From Gemmatimonadota bacterium (GTDB taxonomy: Bacteria; Gemmatimonadota; Gemmatimonadetes; Longimicrobiales; Gaopeijiaceae), in assembly GCA_009838975.1 (NCBI GenBank), contig VXQO01000101.1, positions 1 through 39,303 on the forward strand: a DNA stretch of 39,303 nt, read 5' to 3'. Below, one piece after another: positions 26,384-34,717 of the stretch. The notes under the pieces are model-generated. The model was not told the DNA's origin, ran no database searches, and worked only from the letters and a program-made list of their open reading frames with translations. Position numbers and translations under genes: made by a program. The first letter of the stretch is position 1, and every line of letters begins with the position of its first letter.

Positions 26384-28359
26384 ACGACACCCTCCATGGT
26401 CGGAGCGCCCGTCGCGCCGCGAACGGCGACGGGCATGCGGGCGACACGCTGCCCGGTCTGCTCGCCCGCCGCGCCGCGAAGCGCCCGCACGAGGTCGCGC
26501 TGCGCGAGAAGGAGTTCGGGATCTGGCAGGAGACCACCTGGGCGGAATACCTGGAGCGCGTCCGGGAGTTCGCCCTCGGGCTGGTCGAGCTGGGGATCGA
26601 GAAGGGCGAACGGATCGCGATCATCGGCGACAATCGTCCCGAATGGGTGATCGCGGAGCTGGCCGCGCAGTCGCTGGGCGTGTTGCCGCTGGGCCTGTAC
26701 CAGGACTCGATCCCGGCGGAGCTGGCCGGGATGCTGGAGGCCGCGGAGGCCAGGCTGATCGTCGCAGAGGACCAGGAGCAGGTGGACAAGGTGCTCGAAG
26801 TGCGCGACGGGGTCCCCGGGCTCGAGTACGTGGTCTACTATGACCCGCGCGGGATGTACGCGTACGAAGCGCCGGGGCTGATGGCGTTCGAGGAGGTCGA
26901 GGCTCTCGGCAGGCGCCGCCGGGAGGAGGCCCCGGCCGAGTTCGACGCGAGGCTCGCCGCGGTCCGGGCGGAAGACACTGCTCTCCTATGCACCACCTCG
27001 GGAACGACCAGTATCCCGAAGCTTGCCATGCTGTCGCACGCGAACCTGCTGGCGATGGCGGGGCAGCTGGTCGAGGTCGATCCGATGGGGCGCGGCGACG
27101 AGTTCGTGTCGTTCCTGCCGATGGCGTGGATCGGCGAGCAGATGGTCGGGGTGGCGAGCGCGATGCTGACCGGCTTCACCGTCAACTTTCCCGAGGAGAC
27201 CGCCACCGTGCGGAGCGACATGCGCGAGATCGGGCCCGCGTTCCTGATGTCGCCCCCGCGCATCTGGGAGAACATGGTCTCGGACGTGCAGGTCATGGCC
27301 GAGGACACGACGCCGCTCAAGCGCTGGATCTACCGCTGGGCGATGAAGGAGGGCGAGTCCCGCGCCGAGGCGGTCGCAAGCGGCAGGCGCCCGGGCCTCC
27401 CGGCACGGTTCCGCCACAGAATCGCCGACTGGACCGTCTTCCACCCGATCCGCGACCAGCTCGGCCTCGACAAGGTACGGCGCGCCTACACGGGGGGCGC
27501 GGCGCTCGGCCCCGACGTCTTCCGCTTCTTCCATGCGATCGGCGTGAACCTGAAGCAGCTCTACGGCCAGACCGAAGTCTCGGGGATCTCGGTGGTCCAT
27601 CGAGACGGCGACATCCGCTTCCACACGGTGGGCACGCCGTTCCCGGAGACGGAGATAAGGATCTCGGGGGCGGGCGAGATCCTCTGCCGCAGTCCCGCCG
27701 TCTTCCAGGGCTACTTCCGCAACCCGAAGGCCACCGCCGAGACCCTCGACGATGGCTGGCTGCATTCGGGCGACGCCGGCTACTTCGAGGACGACGGCCA
27801 CCTGGTCGTGATCGACCGCCTGGCCGACGTCATGAAGCTCCCCGACGGGACGAGTTTTTCGCCCCAGTACGTGGAGAACAAGCTCAAGTTCAGCCCGTAC
27901 GTCCGCGAGGCGGTGGTCTTCGGGGGCGCCGGCGCGCCGTTCGTCACCACGATGATCGCGATCGACATGGAGAACGCGGGGCAGTGGGCGGAACGCCACC
28001 GCATTCCGTACACCACGTTCACCGACCTGGCCCGCCGTGCCGAGATCCAACGGCTCATCCGCAGCCATGTCACGAGCGTCAACGAGGATCTGCCCGGGGC
28101 CGCCCGCATCCGCCGCTTCCTCCTCCTGCACAAGGAACTCCACGCCGACGACGCCGAGCTGACGCGCACCCGCAAGGTCCGCCGCCGGCACATCGCTGCC
28201 CGCTTCGGCGACATCATCGGCGCCCTGCAGGGGGACGGCGATTCGGTCACCGTGTCGACCGAGATCACCTACCAGGACGGCCGCACCGCAGAAGTCGCGC
28301 ACGACCTGCGCATCGAGACGCTGGACGCCCGCGGCCCCCACGCGCCCGACGCCCCCTGA
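26380..28359 (+). CDS. AMP-forming acyl-CoA synthetase (long-chain FadD-like)
   Basis: A 659-residue ANL-superfamily ligase that activates a carboxylic acid to its CoA thioester through an acyl-AMP. The P-loop is TSGTTSIPK (206-214); the usual TSGTTGxPKG has here Ser for Gly and Leu after Lys. The adenine-site YGQTEVSG and the hinge region GDAGYFEDDGHLVVIDRLAD are intact. Length and layout match long-chain or FadD15-like synthetases found inside LIV transporter operons, where the enzyme probably activates the imported compound. It starts with a GTG overlapping livG and is followed by livH after 3 nt. Substrate cannot be read from the sequence. Confidence 0.9.
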   Translation: MNDTLHGRSARRAANGDGHAGDTLPGLLARRAAKRPHEVALREKEFGIWQETTWAEYLERVREFALGLVELGIEKGERIAIIGDNRPEWVIAELAAQSLGVLPLGLYQDSIPAELAGMLEAAEARLIVAEDQEQVDKVLEVRDGVPGLEYVVYYDPRGMYAYEAPGLMAFEEVEALGRRRREEAPAEFDARLAAVRAEDTALLCTTSGTTSIPKLAMLSHANLLAMAGQLVEVDPMGRGDEFVSFLPMAWIGEQMVGVASAMLTGFTVNFPEETATVRSDMREIGPAFLMSPPRIWENMVSDVQVMAEDTTPLKRWIYRWAMKEGESRAEAVASGRRPGLPARFRHRIADWTVFHPIRDQLGLDKVRRAYTGGAALGPDVFRFFHAIGVNLKQLYGQTEVSGISVVHRDGDIRFHTVGTPFPETEIRISGAGEILCRSPAVFQGYFRNPKATAETLDDGWLHSGDAGYFEDDGHLVVIDRLADVMKLPDGTSFSPQYVENKLKFSPYVREAVVFGGAGAPFVTTMIAIDMENAGQWAERHRIPYTTFTDLARRAEIQRLIRSHVTSVNEDLPGAARIRRFLLLHKELHADDAELTRTRKVRRRHIAARFGDIIGALQGDGDSVTVSTEITYQDGRTAEVAHDLRIETLDARGPHAPDAP

Positions 28360-28362
28360 GCC

Positions 28363-29235
28363 GTGGACATCTTCCTGCAACTCACGGTCTCCGGACTCAG
28401 CACCGGGATGGTCTATGCGCTCGCCGCGGCCGGCTTCGTGGTCATCTACAAGGCCAGCGACGTAATCAACTTCTCGCAAGGCGACCTGCTGCTCTTCGGC
28501 ACCTACCTGATCTTCTTCGCCGTGGCCCAGACCGGGCTACCGTGGAGCCTCGGAGTGGTCGTCACGGTGCTGCTGGCCGTTGCCCTGGCGCTGGTCATCG
28601 AACGGCTCGTGCTGCGCCCGCTGATCGGCGAGCCGATCATCTCGATGATCATGGTGACGATCGGGTTGTCGTCGATCCTGCGCGCGGCCGTCAACGCGAT
28701 TTGGGGGCCGGCGCCGCGCTCGTTCGATTCGTTTCTGCCGGCCGGCGACGTCGCGCTGGGGCCGGTCATCCTGTCCTCGGGGCGCCTCCTGTCGATTCCG
28801 ATCGCGCTGGCGGTGCTGGCCGCGCTTTGGCTTTTCTTCCGGCACACGCGCGACGGGATCGCCATGCGCGCCATCGCCGACGACCAGCAGGCCGCGCTCA
28901 GTATGGGGATCAGCATCCCGCGGGTGTTCGGCATCGCCTGGGGACTGGCGGCGGCCTCGGCGGCCATCGGCGGGATCATGCTGGGGAACATCGTTGGAGT
29001 GAGCCCCAACGTGGCCTCGATCGGGCTGCGGGTGTTCCCGGTGGTAATCCTGGGGGGACTCGATTCGATCCGCGGGGCGGTGATCGGCGGCGCGGTCATC
29101 GGTCTGCTGGAGGTCTATACCGGGGGCTACGTAGGTCATGGGCTGAGCCTGGTGGTGCCCTACGTCGTCCTGGTGCTCGTGCTGATGGTCCGGCCATATG
29201 GCCTGTTCGGAAAGGAGATCATCGAACGGGTATGA
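28363..29235 (+). CDS. livH: LIV-type ABC importer permease (LivH-like)
   Basis: A 290-residue polytopic inner-membrane permease. The start MDIFLQLTVSGLSTGMVYAL, using GTG at 28363, is typical of LivH, as are NFSQGDLLLFGTYL and GNIVGVSPN followed by the FPVVILGGLDSIRGAVIGG loop that contacts the ATPase. It follows the acyl-CoA synthetase gene after 3 nt and precedes livM by 10 nt, so all four genes from livG form one transcription unit. It would pair with LivM to make the membrane channel. Confidence 0.93.
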   Translation: MDIFLQLTVSGLSTGMVYALAAAGFVVIYKASDVINFSQGDLLLFGTYLIFFAVAQTGLPWSLGVVVTVLLAVALALVIERLVLRPLIGEPIISMIMVTIGLSSILRAAVNAIWGPAPRSFDSFLPAGDVALGPVILSSGRLLSIPIALAVLAALWLFFRHTRDGIAMRAIADDQQAALSMGISIPRVFGIAWGLAAASAAIGGIMLGNIVGVSPNVASIGLRVFPVVILGGLDSIRGAVIGGAVIGLLEVYTGGYVGHGLSLVVPYVVLVLVLMVRPYGLFGKEIIERV

Positions 29236-29245
29236 GGAACTTCCG

Positions 29246-30304
29246 ATGAGCTTCGAGTGCGGCGTATTCCACACGCGTTACGAGTCCGACATGGGACTGC
29301 GGCCGTGGCCCATGCAGCGGATCCGGCTGGCGGTCTTCGCGGTCTTCGTCCTCGTGTTTCCGTTCGTCGCCGGTCCCTACTGGCTCGACCTGGCCAACCA
29401 GATCGCCATCGCCACGGTCGGCGCGATCGGCCTGAACATCCTGGTGGGCTACACCGGGCAGATTTCGCTGGGACAGGGCGCCTTCATGGCCATCGGGGCA
29501 TACACCGCCGGGCTCCTGACGCTCAACCTGGGCTTGCCGTGGGGCGTGAGCATCGCGCTCGCGTGCGTCCTGACCTCCCTGGCGGGCACCTTCTTCGGCC
29601 TGCCCTCGCTGCGGCTGAAAGGGCTGTACCTCGCGATCGCCACCCTCGCTGCCCAGGAGATCGTGGAATGGGCGATGACCCACTGGACGGCGGTGACCGG
29701 CGGCACCGAGGCGATCGTGATCCCCGCGCCTCGCCTCTTCGGCGTGCGTCTCAACAGCACCTTCGCCTTCTACTGGTTCGGGGTGCTGATGGCGGCGGGG
29801 ACGGCGCTCTTCGCGGCCAACCTCTTCCGCACGCGCATGGGACGCGCCTTCGTGGCGGTGCGCGACCAGGACATCGCGGCCAGCGTGATCGGCGTGAACC
29901 TCTTCCGCACCAAGCTGCTCGCGTTCGCCACCTCGTCGTTCTTCGTGGGCCTGGCCGGCGCGATGATCGCCTACTACCGCACGATCATCACCTGGGAGCG
30001 CTTCACGCTGGAGACGAGCATCGTCTACCTGGCGATGATCATCGTCGGCGGGCTCGGGTCGATCCGGGGGTCGTTCTTCGGCGCGGTGCTGATCACGCTG
30101 CTGCCGGCACTGATCACCAACGCGGGGCGCGCGCTCCAGGACACCGCCCCGGTCGTCGCCAACCTGCTCCCCTACGCGCAGCAGGCGGTCTTCGGCGGCG
30201 TGATCATCCTCTTCCTGATCTTCGAGCCCAAGGGCCTGTCCAAGCTGTGGGGCAACGTGAAGGACTACTTCCACGTGTGGCCGTTCGCGTATCGGCGGGG
30301 GTGA
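29246..30304 (+). CDS. livM: LIV-type ABC importer permease (LivM-like)
   Basis: A 352-residue polytopic permease. The ATG at 29246 has GAGG (29234-29237) 8 nt before it; the longer frame from 29198 overlaps livH. LivM signatures are NILVGYTGQISLGQGAFMAI, LRLKGLYLAIATLAAQEI, VAVRDQDIAASVIGVN and IVGGLGSIRGSFFGAVL. The last forms the ATPase-contacting loop. In related LIV clusters the next genes are the binding protein and LivF; here an opposite-strand ATPase gene follows after 57 nt. Confidence 0.93.
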   Translation: MSFECGVFHTRYESDMGLRPWPMQRIRLAVFAVFVLVFPFVAGPYWLDLANQIAIATVGAIGLNILVGYTGQISLGQGAFMAIGAYTAGLLTLNLGLPWGVSIALACVLTSLAGTFFGLPSLRLKGLYLAIATLAAQEIVEWAMTHWTAVTGGTEAIVIPAPRLFGVRLNSTFAFYWFGVLMAAGTALFAANLFRTRMGRAFVAVRDQDIAASVIGVNLFRTKLLAFATSSFFVGLAGAMIAYYRTIITWERFTLETSIVYLAMIIVGGLGSIRGSFFGAVLITLLPALITNAGRALQDTAPVVANLLPYAQQAVFGGVIILFLIFEPKGLSKLWGNVKDYFHVWPFAYRRG

Positions 30305-30361
30305 GTCATCCGGTGGGCGAGACGGTGCACGGAAACGCCGCCGTGTCGGGCTTACCTGGCC

Positions 30362-31660
30362 TTATCCCGCCTTGTCTGCCGGTATCGGTAGCGGCAGGGC
30401 GTAGAAGCGCGTGGGCCCCCGATGGAACGGCAAAACCTCGGCTCCCGAGTAGAAGAGCACGCCATGTTCGAAGGCCGCCCCAGCCACTTCGGCCAGGGCA
30501 GCCAGGCCGTTGAAGTCGTCGCGGCGGACAGTGGCCGAGGCCTTGGTCTCCAGGCCGACGATGCGCCCGTCGGGCCGCTCCAGCACGATGTCGACCTCGC
30601 GCTTCCGCTTATCCCGAAAGTGGTAGAGCCCGACCTCCTCATCCGCCCACTCGGCGTGCTTGGCGCATTCCATGAAGACCAGCGTCTCCAGCAGCGCACC
30701 GTAGTGCGGGCTCAGGAGGAGCCGGGTCTCGTTGCGCAGGCCGAGAAGGTGGGACGAGAGGCCGGTGTCGACGAAGTGCATCTTCGGCATTCGCACGGCC
30801 ATGCGCCGGGCCAGATTCTTGCGATATGAGGGAACCCGGCGAATCAGGAACATCAGTTCGAGGATGTCCACGTAACTCTTGGCGAGCTTGTCGTTGAGTT
30901 CGAGGTCGTTGGCGAGGCTGGCGTACTTGAGCAGGTTGCCGCTCCGGCCAGCCAGGTAGGGCGCCAGCGCCCGCAGCTTCGAGTGGTAGTCGCCGCGGGC
31001 GGTGTAGAGTGACTCGAAGTCCTTGAAGAACCGCCCCTCGGTGTAGGATCTGAACCAGATGGTGCGGGCGCGACGGCCCATGCCCTGGACCTCGGGATAG
31101 CCGCCCAGCAGGATCAGCCGCGCGATCTCCTCACGGCCTGGAGAGGGCTGCGCCGAATCCACGGACGAGAAGTCTCCCGCCAGCAGGTAGTCAACCAGGT
31201 TGCGGCGACTGTCTCGAATCTCGGCAACCGAAAGGGGCAGGAGTTCGAGGCGGGCCATGTGGCCGGGCAGGGCCTCCTGGGCCCGCGCCGAACGGAAAAT
31301 GTCGGCGGAGCCGGTGAGGAGGAAGAGTCCCTTGCGCGGCACTCCCGACGTCCTGTCGATGAGGGGAGCACTGGCAAGCCGGTCTGACGCCTCCTTGATG
31401 GCAGGTACCAGTTCGGGCACCTGCTGGAATTCATCCAACACGACGGACCGGCCCCTGAACGACCTGACGAAACCGTGGGGATCGCCCGCCGCCGAAGCCT
31501 GGACGGAGGGATCGTCCAGAGTGAGATAGCGCAGACCCACCCCCGCGGCTACGCTGCGGGCCAGCGTGGTCTTGCCGGACTGCCTGGGACCGGTAACGTA
31601 GACGATCCGGAACTCGCTGAGCATACTGCGCACGAGTGGATGGAGGTGTCTGGAGTACAT
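30362..31660 (-). CDS. AAA (AAA_14) ATPase with C-terminal DUF4143 domain, copy 3
   Basis: A 432-residue member of the same family as the two at 5402-8085. Walker A is GPRQSGKT (24-31), Walker B SVVLDEFQQVPEL, sensor FLLTGSADIF. The DUF4143 part includes FVDTGLSSHLLGL and ends KREVDIVLERPDGRIVGLETK, again a D...ExK pattern. Function is unestablished. No Shine-Dalgarno sequence is evident at the ATG. It is antiparallel to the LIV genes and interrupts them. Three degenerate 22-bp tandem repeats lie 28 nt upstream of its start. Confidence 0.87.
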   Translation of the reverse strand: MYSRHLHPLVRSMLSEFRIVYVTGPRQSGKTTLARSVAAGVGLRYLTLDDPSVQASAAGDPHGFVRSFRGRSVVLDEFQQVPELVPAIKEASDRLASAPLIDRTSGVPRKGLFLLTGSADIFRSARAQEALPGHMARLELLPLSVAEIRDSRRNLVDYLLAGDFSSVDSAQPSPGREEIARLILLGGYPEVQGMGRRARTIWFRSYTEGRFFKDFESLYTARGDYHSKLRALAPYLAGRSGNLLKYASLANDLELNDKLAKSYVDILELMFLIRRVPSYRKNLARRMAVRMPKMHFVDTGLSSHLLGLRNETRLLLSPHYGALLETLVFMECAKHAEWADEEVGLYHFRDKRKREVDIVLERPDGRIVGLETKASATVRRDDFNGLAALAEVAGAAFEHGVLFYSGAEVLPFHRGPTRFYALPLPIPADKAG

Positions 31661-31688
31661 CGGTGTGTCGTCGACGGGCGGAGCGATC

Positions 31689-31754
31689 CTTACTACGAGG
31701 ACTCCATATTCTTATTACGAGAAATCTAATCCCTTATTGCGAAAAATCAATTCC
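31689..31754. repeat. Three tandem degenerate 22-bp repeats upstream of ATPase copy 3
   Basis: Copies occupy 31689-31710, 31711-31732 and 31733-31754. Each begins CTTA(C/T)T(A/G)CGA; copies 2 and 3 agree at 18 of 22 positions, copies 1 and 2 at 14. Twenty-two bases is close to two helical turns, so the copies would lie on one face of the DNA, as expected for cooperative binding of a regulator. The tract is AT-rich in GC-rich DNA. It sits between the ATPase gene (minus) and the M20 gene (plus) and could control either. Copy 3 contains TTGCGA, also present in the spacer between the other two ATPases. Confidence 0.65.
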
Positions 31755-31805
31755 TGTCCGGGGCAATCGCGGCGCAGGCTCTTTCGGACGCGGGCGGGCA
31801 GCGCC

Positions 31806-31811
31806 TATCTT
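31806..31811 (+). promoter_or_regulatory. Possible -10 element for the M20 gene
   Basis: TATCTT in the context CCTATCTTC, 43 nt before the ATG, is identical in context to the probable thiC -10 element. TTTCGG at 31782-31787 might serve as a weak -35 at 18 nt. Confidence 0.35.
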
Positions 31812-31854
31812 CAGAAGTTCCCGATTCTGCCGTTCCTGCAATCCAGGTGTGCCC

Positions 31855-33465
31855 ATGGTCAAGCGAACAATCACGGCGACGCTGGCGGCCCTTCTCATCA
31901 CCCCCGTGGCAACGGTCGCGCAGAGCGTCTCCGACGAGGATCTGGCGCCGCTGGTCACCCGCGTGGAAGAGGGTGTTCTCGAGCGGGCCAAGCTGGCCCA
32001 GGTCATGGTCGACAAGATCTTCTCCTTCTCCGAACTCGGGCAGCAGGAGATCGAGACCTCGGCCTATATCACGGGCATTCTTGAGGAAAACGGCTTCGAA
32101 GTCGAGCGCGAGGCCGCGGGCATCCCCACGGCGTGGTTTGCGCGCTGGGGAAGCGGCAGTCCGGTGATTTCCTTCGGCTCGGACATCGACGGGATTCCCA
32201 AGGCGAACCAGAAGCCGGGCGTGGCCTATCACGACCCGCTGATCCCGGGTGCGCCCGGACACGGAGAGGGCCACAACTCGGGGCAGGCGGTGAACGTGGT
32301 CGCGGCGCTGGCGCTAAAGGAGGTCATGGAAGCCGAAGGGATCCAGGGCACGCTGGTGCTCTGGCCGGGCGTCGCCGAGGAACAGCTGGCGTCAAAGGCG
32401 TGGTACGTGCGCGACGGCTACCTGGAGGACATCGACATCACGATCTTCACCCATGTCAGCAGCAACCTGTCGGTCAACTGGGGACAGGGGGGCGGCACCG
32501 GACTCGTTTCGGTGGAGTTCACCTTCGCGGGCGAGGCGGCGCACGGCGCGGGCGCTCCCTGGCGGGGCCGCAGCGCCCTGGACGCCGTCGAGCTGATGAA
32601 CGTCGCGTGGAACTTCCGCCGCGAGCACCTCAGGCCCGACCAGAGATCCCACTACGTGATCAGCGACGGGGGCGACCAGCCCAACGTGGTGCCGCCGAGC
32701 GCCTCGGTGTGGTACTTCATCCGCGAGATGGACTACGAGGACATCCAGCGCAACTTCGACACGGCCGTGCGCATTGCCGAGGGCGCGGCCATGATGACCG
32801 ACACCGAGATGTCGTACCGGATCATCGGCGCGGCGTGGCCGCGGCACTTCAACAGGGTCGTGGCCGAGACCATGTACGAGCACATCGAGGAGGTGGGGCT
32901 CCCCGAGTGGACCGAGGACGACCACGACTTTGCCAGCGCGGTGCAGCAGTCGGTGGGAAGCGTGCCTTCGGGGATGCCGGTCGCGCTGTCGCCGCTGGGC
33001 ACGCCGGGACCGCGCCGGAGCGGGGGATCGGACGACATCGGCGACATCTCGTGGAACGTGCCCACGGTCACCCTGCGCTTCCCGTCGAACGTGCCGGGAC
33101 TGCCGGGCCACCACTGGTCGAGCGCCATGGCGATGGCGACTCCCATCGCGCACAAGGGCGCAGTCGCGGGCGCGCGGGTGATGGCCCGCACCGCCCTGCA
33201 GCTCTTCGCGCAGCCGGAGCTCGTCGATCAGGCGTGGGCCTACTTCAACGACGAGCAGAGCGTCGGCATGGAGTACGTCCCCTTCATCGGACCCGACGAT
33301 CCGCCGCCCATCGATCTCAATCGGGAGATCATGGAAGCGTTTCGTCCTCTGCTGAGACAGTATTACTATGATGAGACCCGCTTCGAGACGTATCTTGAGC
33401 AGTTGGGGATCAAGTATCCGACACTTACGCGGCCGATTTCGGAGGATGACTACGCGTCGCGCTGA
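31855..33465 (+). CDS. Secreted M20-family amidohydrolase, AbgB-like
   Basis: A 536-residue protein with an N-terminal signal peptide ending near PVATVAQS. It has the M20 peptidase layout of AbgB-type aminoacyl-amide hydrolases: FGSDIDGIPKANQ near residue 104, the metal-binding GHGEGHNSGQAVN, VAEEQLASK with paired glutamates, and FTFAGEAAHGAGAPWRGRSA as the dimerisation domain. A further HHWSSAMAMATPIAHKG motif is near the C-terminus. AbgB-like enzymes split p-aminobenzoyl-glutamate or similar amides; secretion suggests scavenging of an external or periplasmic substrate. ATG 31855 is preferred because it opens with the signal peptide. It may be co-transcribed with the DUF3299 gene 25 nt downstream. 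Confidence 0.88.
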   Translation: MVKRTITATLAALLITPVATVAQSVSDEDLAPLVTRVEEGVLERAKLAQVMVDKIFSFSELGQQEIETSAYITGILEENGFEVEREAAGIPTAWFARWGSGSPVISFGSDIDGIPKANQKPGVAYHDPLIPGAPGHGEGHNSGQAVNVVAALALKEVMEAEGIQGTLVLWPGVAEEQLASKAWYVRDGYLEDIDITIFTHVSSNLSVNWGQGGGTGLVSVEFTFAGEAAHGAGAPWRGRSALDAVELMNVAWNFRREHLRPDQRSHYVISDGGDQPNVVPPSASVWYFIREMDYEDIQRNFDTAVRIAEGAAMMTDTEMSYRIIGAAWPRHFNRVVAETMYEHIEEVGLPEWTEDDHDFASAVQQSVGSVPSGMPVALSPLGTPGPRRSGGSDDIGDISWNVPTVTLRFPSNVPGLPGHHWSSAMAMATPIAHKGAVAGARVMARTALQLFAQPELVDQAWAYFNDEQSVGMEYVPFIGPDDPPPIDLNREIMEAFRPLLRQYYYDETRFETYLEQLGIKYPTLTRPISEDDYASR

Positions 33466-33490
33466 GGGTTCCGAGAATCGGAGGTTTCTG

Positions 33491-33994
33491 ATGAGAATAG
33501 CCAGCCGCAGATTTTTCTCGGTGGCAACAGCCATGTTCCTGGTGCCGACCCTTTCGGGCGCGGGCGGTCATCCCGAGGCCGTCACGACGCACCCGGTTGC
33601 CGCACCTGCGGACGCGTCGCCCGACGATCCCACCGTGGTGGGGTGGCGGCTCCTGGCCAAGCTCAACTACCGGACCGGCGAGAAGGACGAGGAGCTGGCA
33701 GCGCTGGAAGGCAAGCTCGTCAAGGTTCCGGGCTTCACGGTGCCGCTTGAGGACTTCGCGTCCTCGGCCACTGAGTTCCTCCTCGTGCCGTACGTCGGTG
33801 CCTGCATCCACACCCCGCCGCCGCCGCCCAACCAGCTCGTCTACATCGAGATGGACGAGGGGAAGCGCGCAAAGATGGACGGCTGGAACCCGGTGTGGGT
33901 CGAGGGCGTGCTCAGCATCGAGATGACCGAAAGCGTCTACGGCTACGTAGGATTCACCATCACCGGCCAACGGGTGTATCCGTACGAGGCCTGA
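33491..33994 (+). CDS. Secreted DUF3299 protein
   Basis: A 167-residue protein with GGAGG (33480-33484) 6 nt before the ATG. The signal peptide (FFSVATAMFLVPTLSGAGG) is followed by the DUF3299 hallmark VPYVGACIHTPPPPPNQLVY around residue 100, with a conserved Cys-Ile-His. VKVPGFTVPLEDF is also typical. DUF3299 proteins are periplasmic, of unknown activity, and commonly encoded next to a MacB-like ABC transporter, as here (ATPase 39 nt downstream). The Cys/His motif makes metal binding plausible; a link to metal handling is inference. Confidence 0.87.
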   Translation: MRIASRRFFSVATAMFLVPTLSGAGGHPEAVTTHPVAAPADASPDDPTVVGWRLLAKLNYRTGEKDEELAALEGKLVKVPGFTVPLEDFASSATEFLLVPYVGACIHTPPPPPNQLVYIEMDEGKRAKMDGWNPVWVEGVLSIEMTESVYGYVGFTITGQRVYPYEA

Positions 33995-34033
33995 TCCGCG
34001 ATTCGGCCGCGCGCTGGCCCGGGTCCGGAATAG

Positions 34034-34717
34034 ATGAGCCTCGCGATCGAGGTCCGCGGACTCCGTTTCCGCTACGGAAGCGGCCCGTGGGTGCTCGACA
34101 TCCCCGAATTGACCCTTGAGCGGGGGACGCGCGCGTTCCTCTTCGGTCCCAGCGGGAGCGGCAAGACTACGCTGCTCGGCGTGCTGGCGGGCGTGCTCAA
34201 GGCCCAGGAGGGAGAGGTCAAACTACTCGGACGCGATCTGACATCGCTTTCCGGTGCCCAGAGGGATGCCTTCCGGGCGGAGCACATCGGTTACGTGTTC
34301 CAGATGTTCAACCTCATCCCCTACCTGTCGGTTCTCGACAACATAGCGCTCCCGGCACGCATGAACGCCGCACGGCGGGCCCGGCTGGACGGCGCGGGCG
34401 TGAAGGAGACCGCCGCGCTGCTCGCCGACCACCTCCACATCGGCGACCTGCTGAAAAAGCGTGTGACGGAGCTGTCGGTGGGCCAGCAGCAGAGGGTGGC
34501 GGCGTGCCGGGCGCTCATCGGTGCCCCGGAGATCATCGTCGCCGACGAACCGACCTCGTCCCTGGACTTCGACCGCCGGGAAGCCTTCCTCGAGTTGCTG
34601 TTCGCGGAGTGCGAGCGCGCGGGCGCCACGCTGGTGTTCGTCAGCCACGACCGCACGCTGGAGAGCATGTTCTCGCGCACGATCTCGCTCCTCGACATCA
34701 ACAGGACCGCGTTCTGA
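34034..34717 (+). CDS. LolD/MacB-type ABC transporter ATPase
   Basis: A 227-residue ATPase with Walker A GPSGSGKT (38-45), Q-loop YVFQMFNLIPYLSVLDNI, signature LSVGQQQRV and Walker B IIVADEPTSSLD followed by a switch His in VSHD. This belongs to the family that powers FtsX-type permeases in lipoprotein sorting, macrolide export or related mechanotransmission. Its stop shares a base with the permease start (TGATG). With the DUF3299 protein and permease it forms a three-gene operon that does not belong to the LIV importer surrounding it. The substrate is unknown. Confidence 0.9.
   Translation: MSLAIEVRGLRFRYGSGPWVLDIPELTLERGTRAFLFGPSGSGKTTLLGVLAGVLKAQEGEVKLLGRDLTSLSGAQRDAFRAEHIGYVFQMFNLIPYLSVLDNIALPARMNAARRARLDGAGVKETAALLADHLHIGDLLKKRVTELSVGQQQRVAACRALIGAPEIIVADEPTSSLDFDRREAFLELLFAECERAGATLVFVSHDRTLESMFSRTISLLDINRTAF

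Noticed and set aside
26988-29249. 753-codon plus-strand frame overlapping the acyl-CoA synthetase and livH
   Set aside because: Out-of-frame shadow rich in Arg, Gly and Pro; both genes below it have full family signatures.
31689-31754. CRISPR array
   Set aside because: The three 22-bp units are directly adjacent, degenerate and without spacers; no cas gene is nearby.
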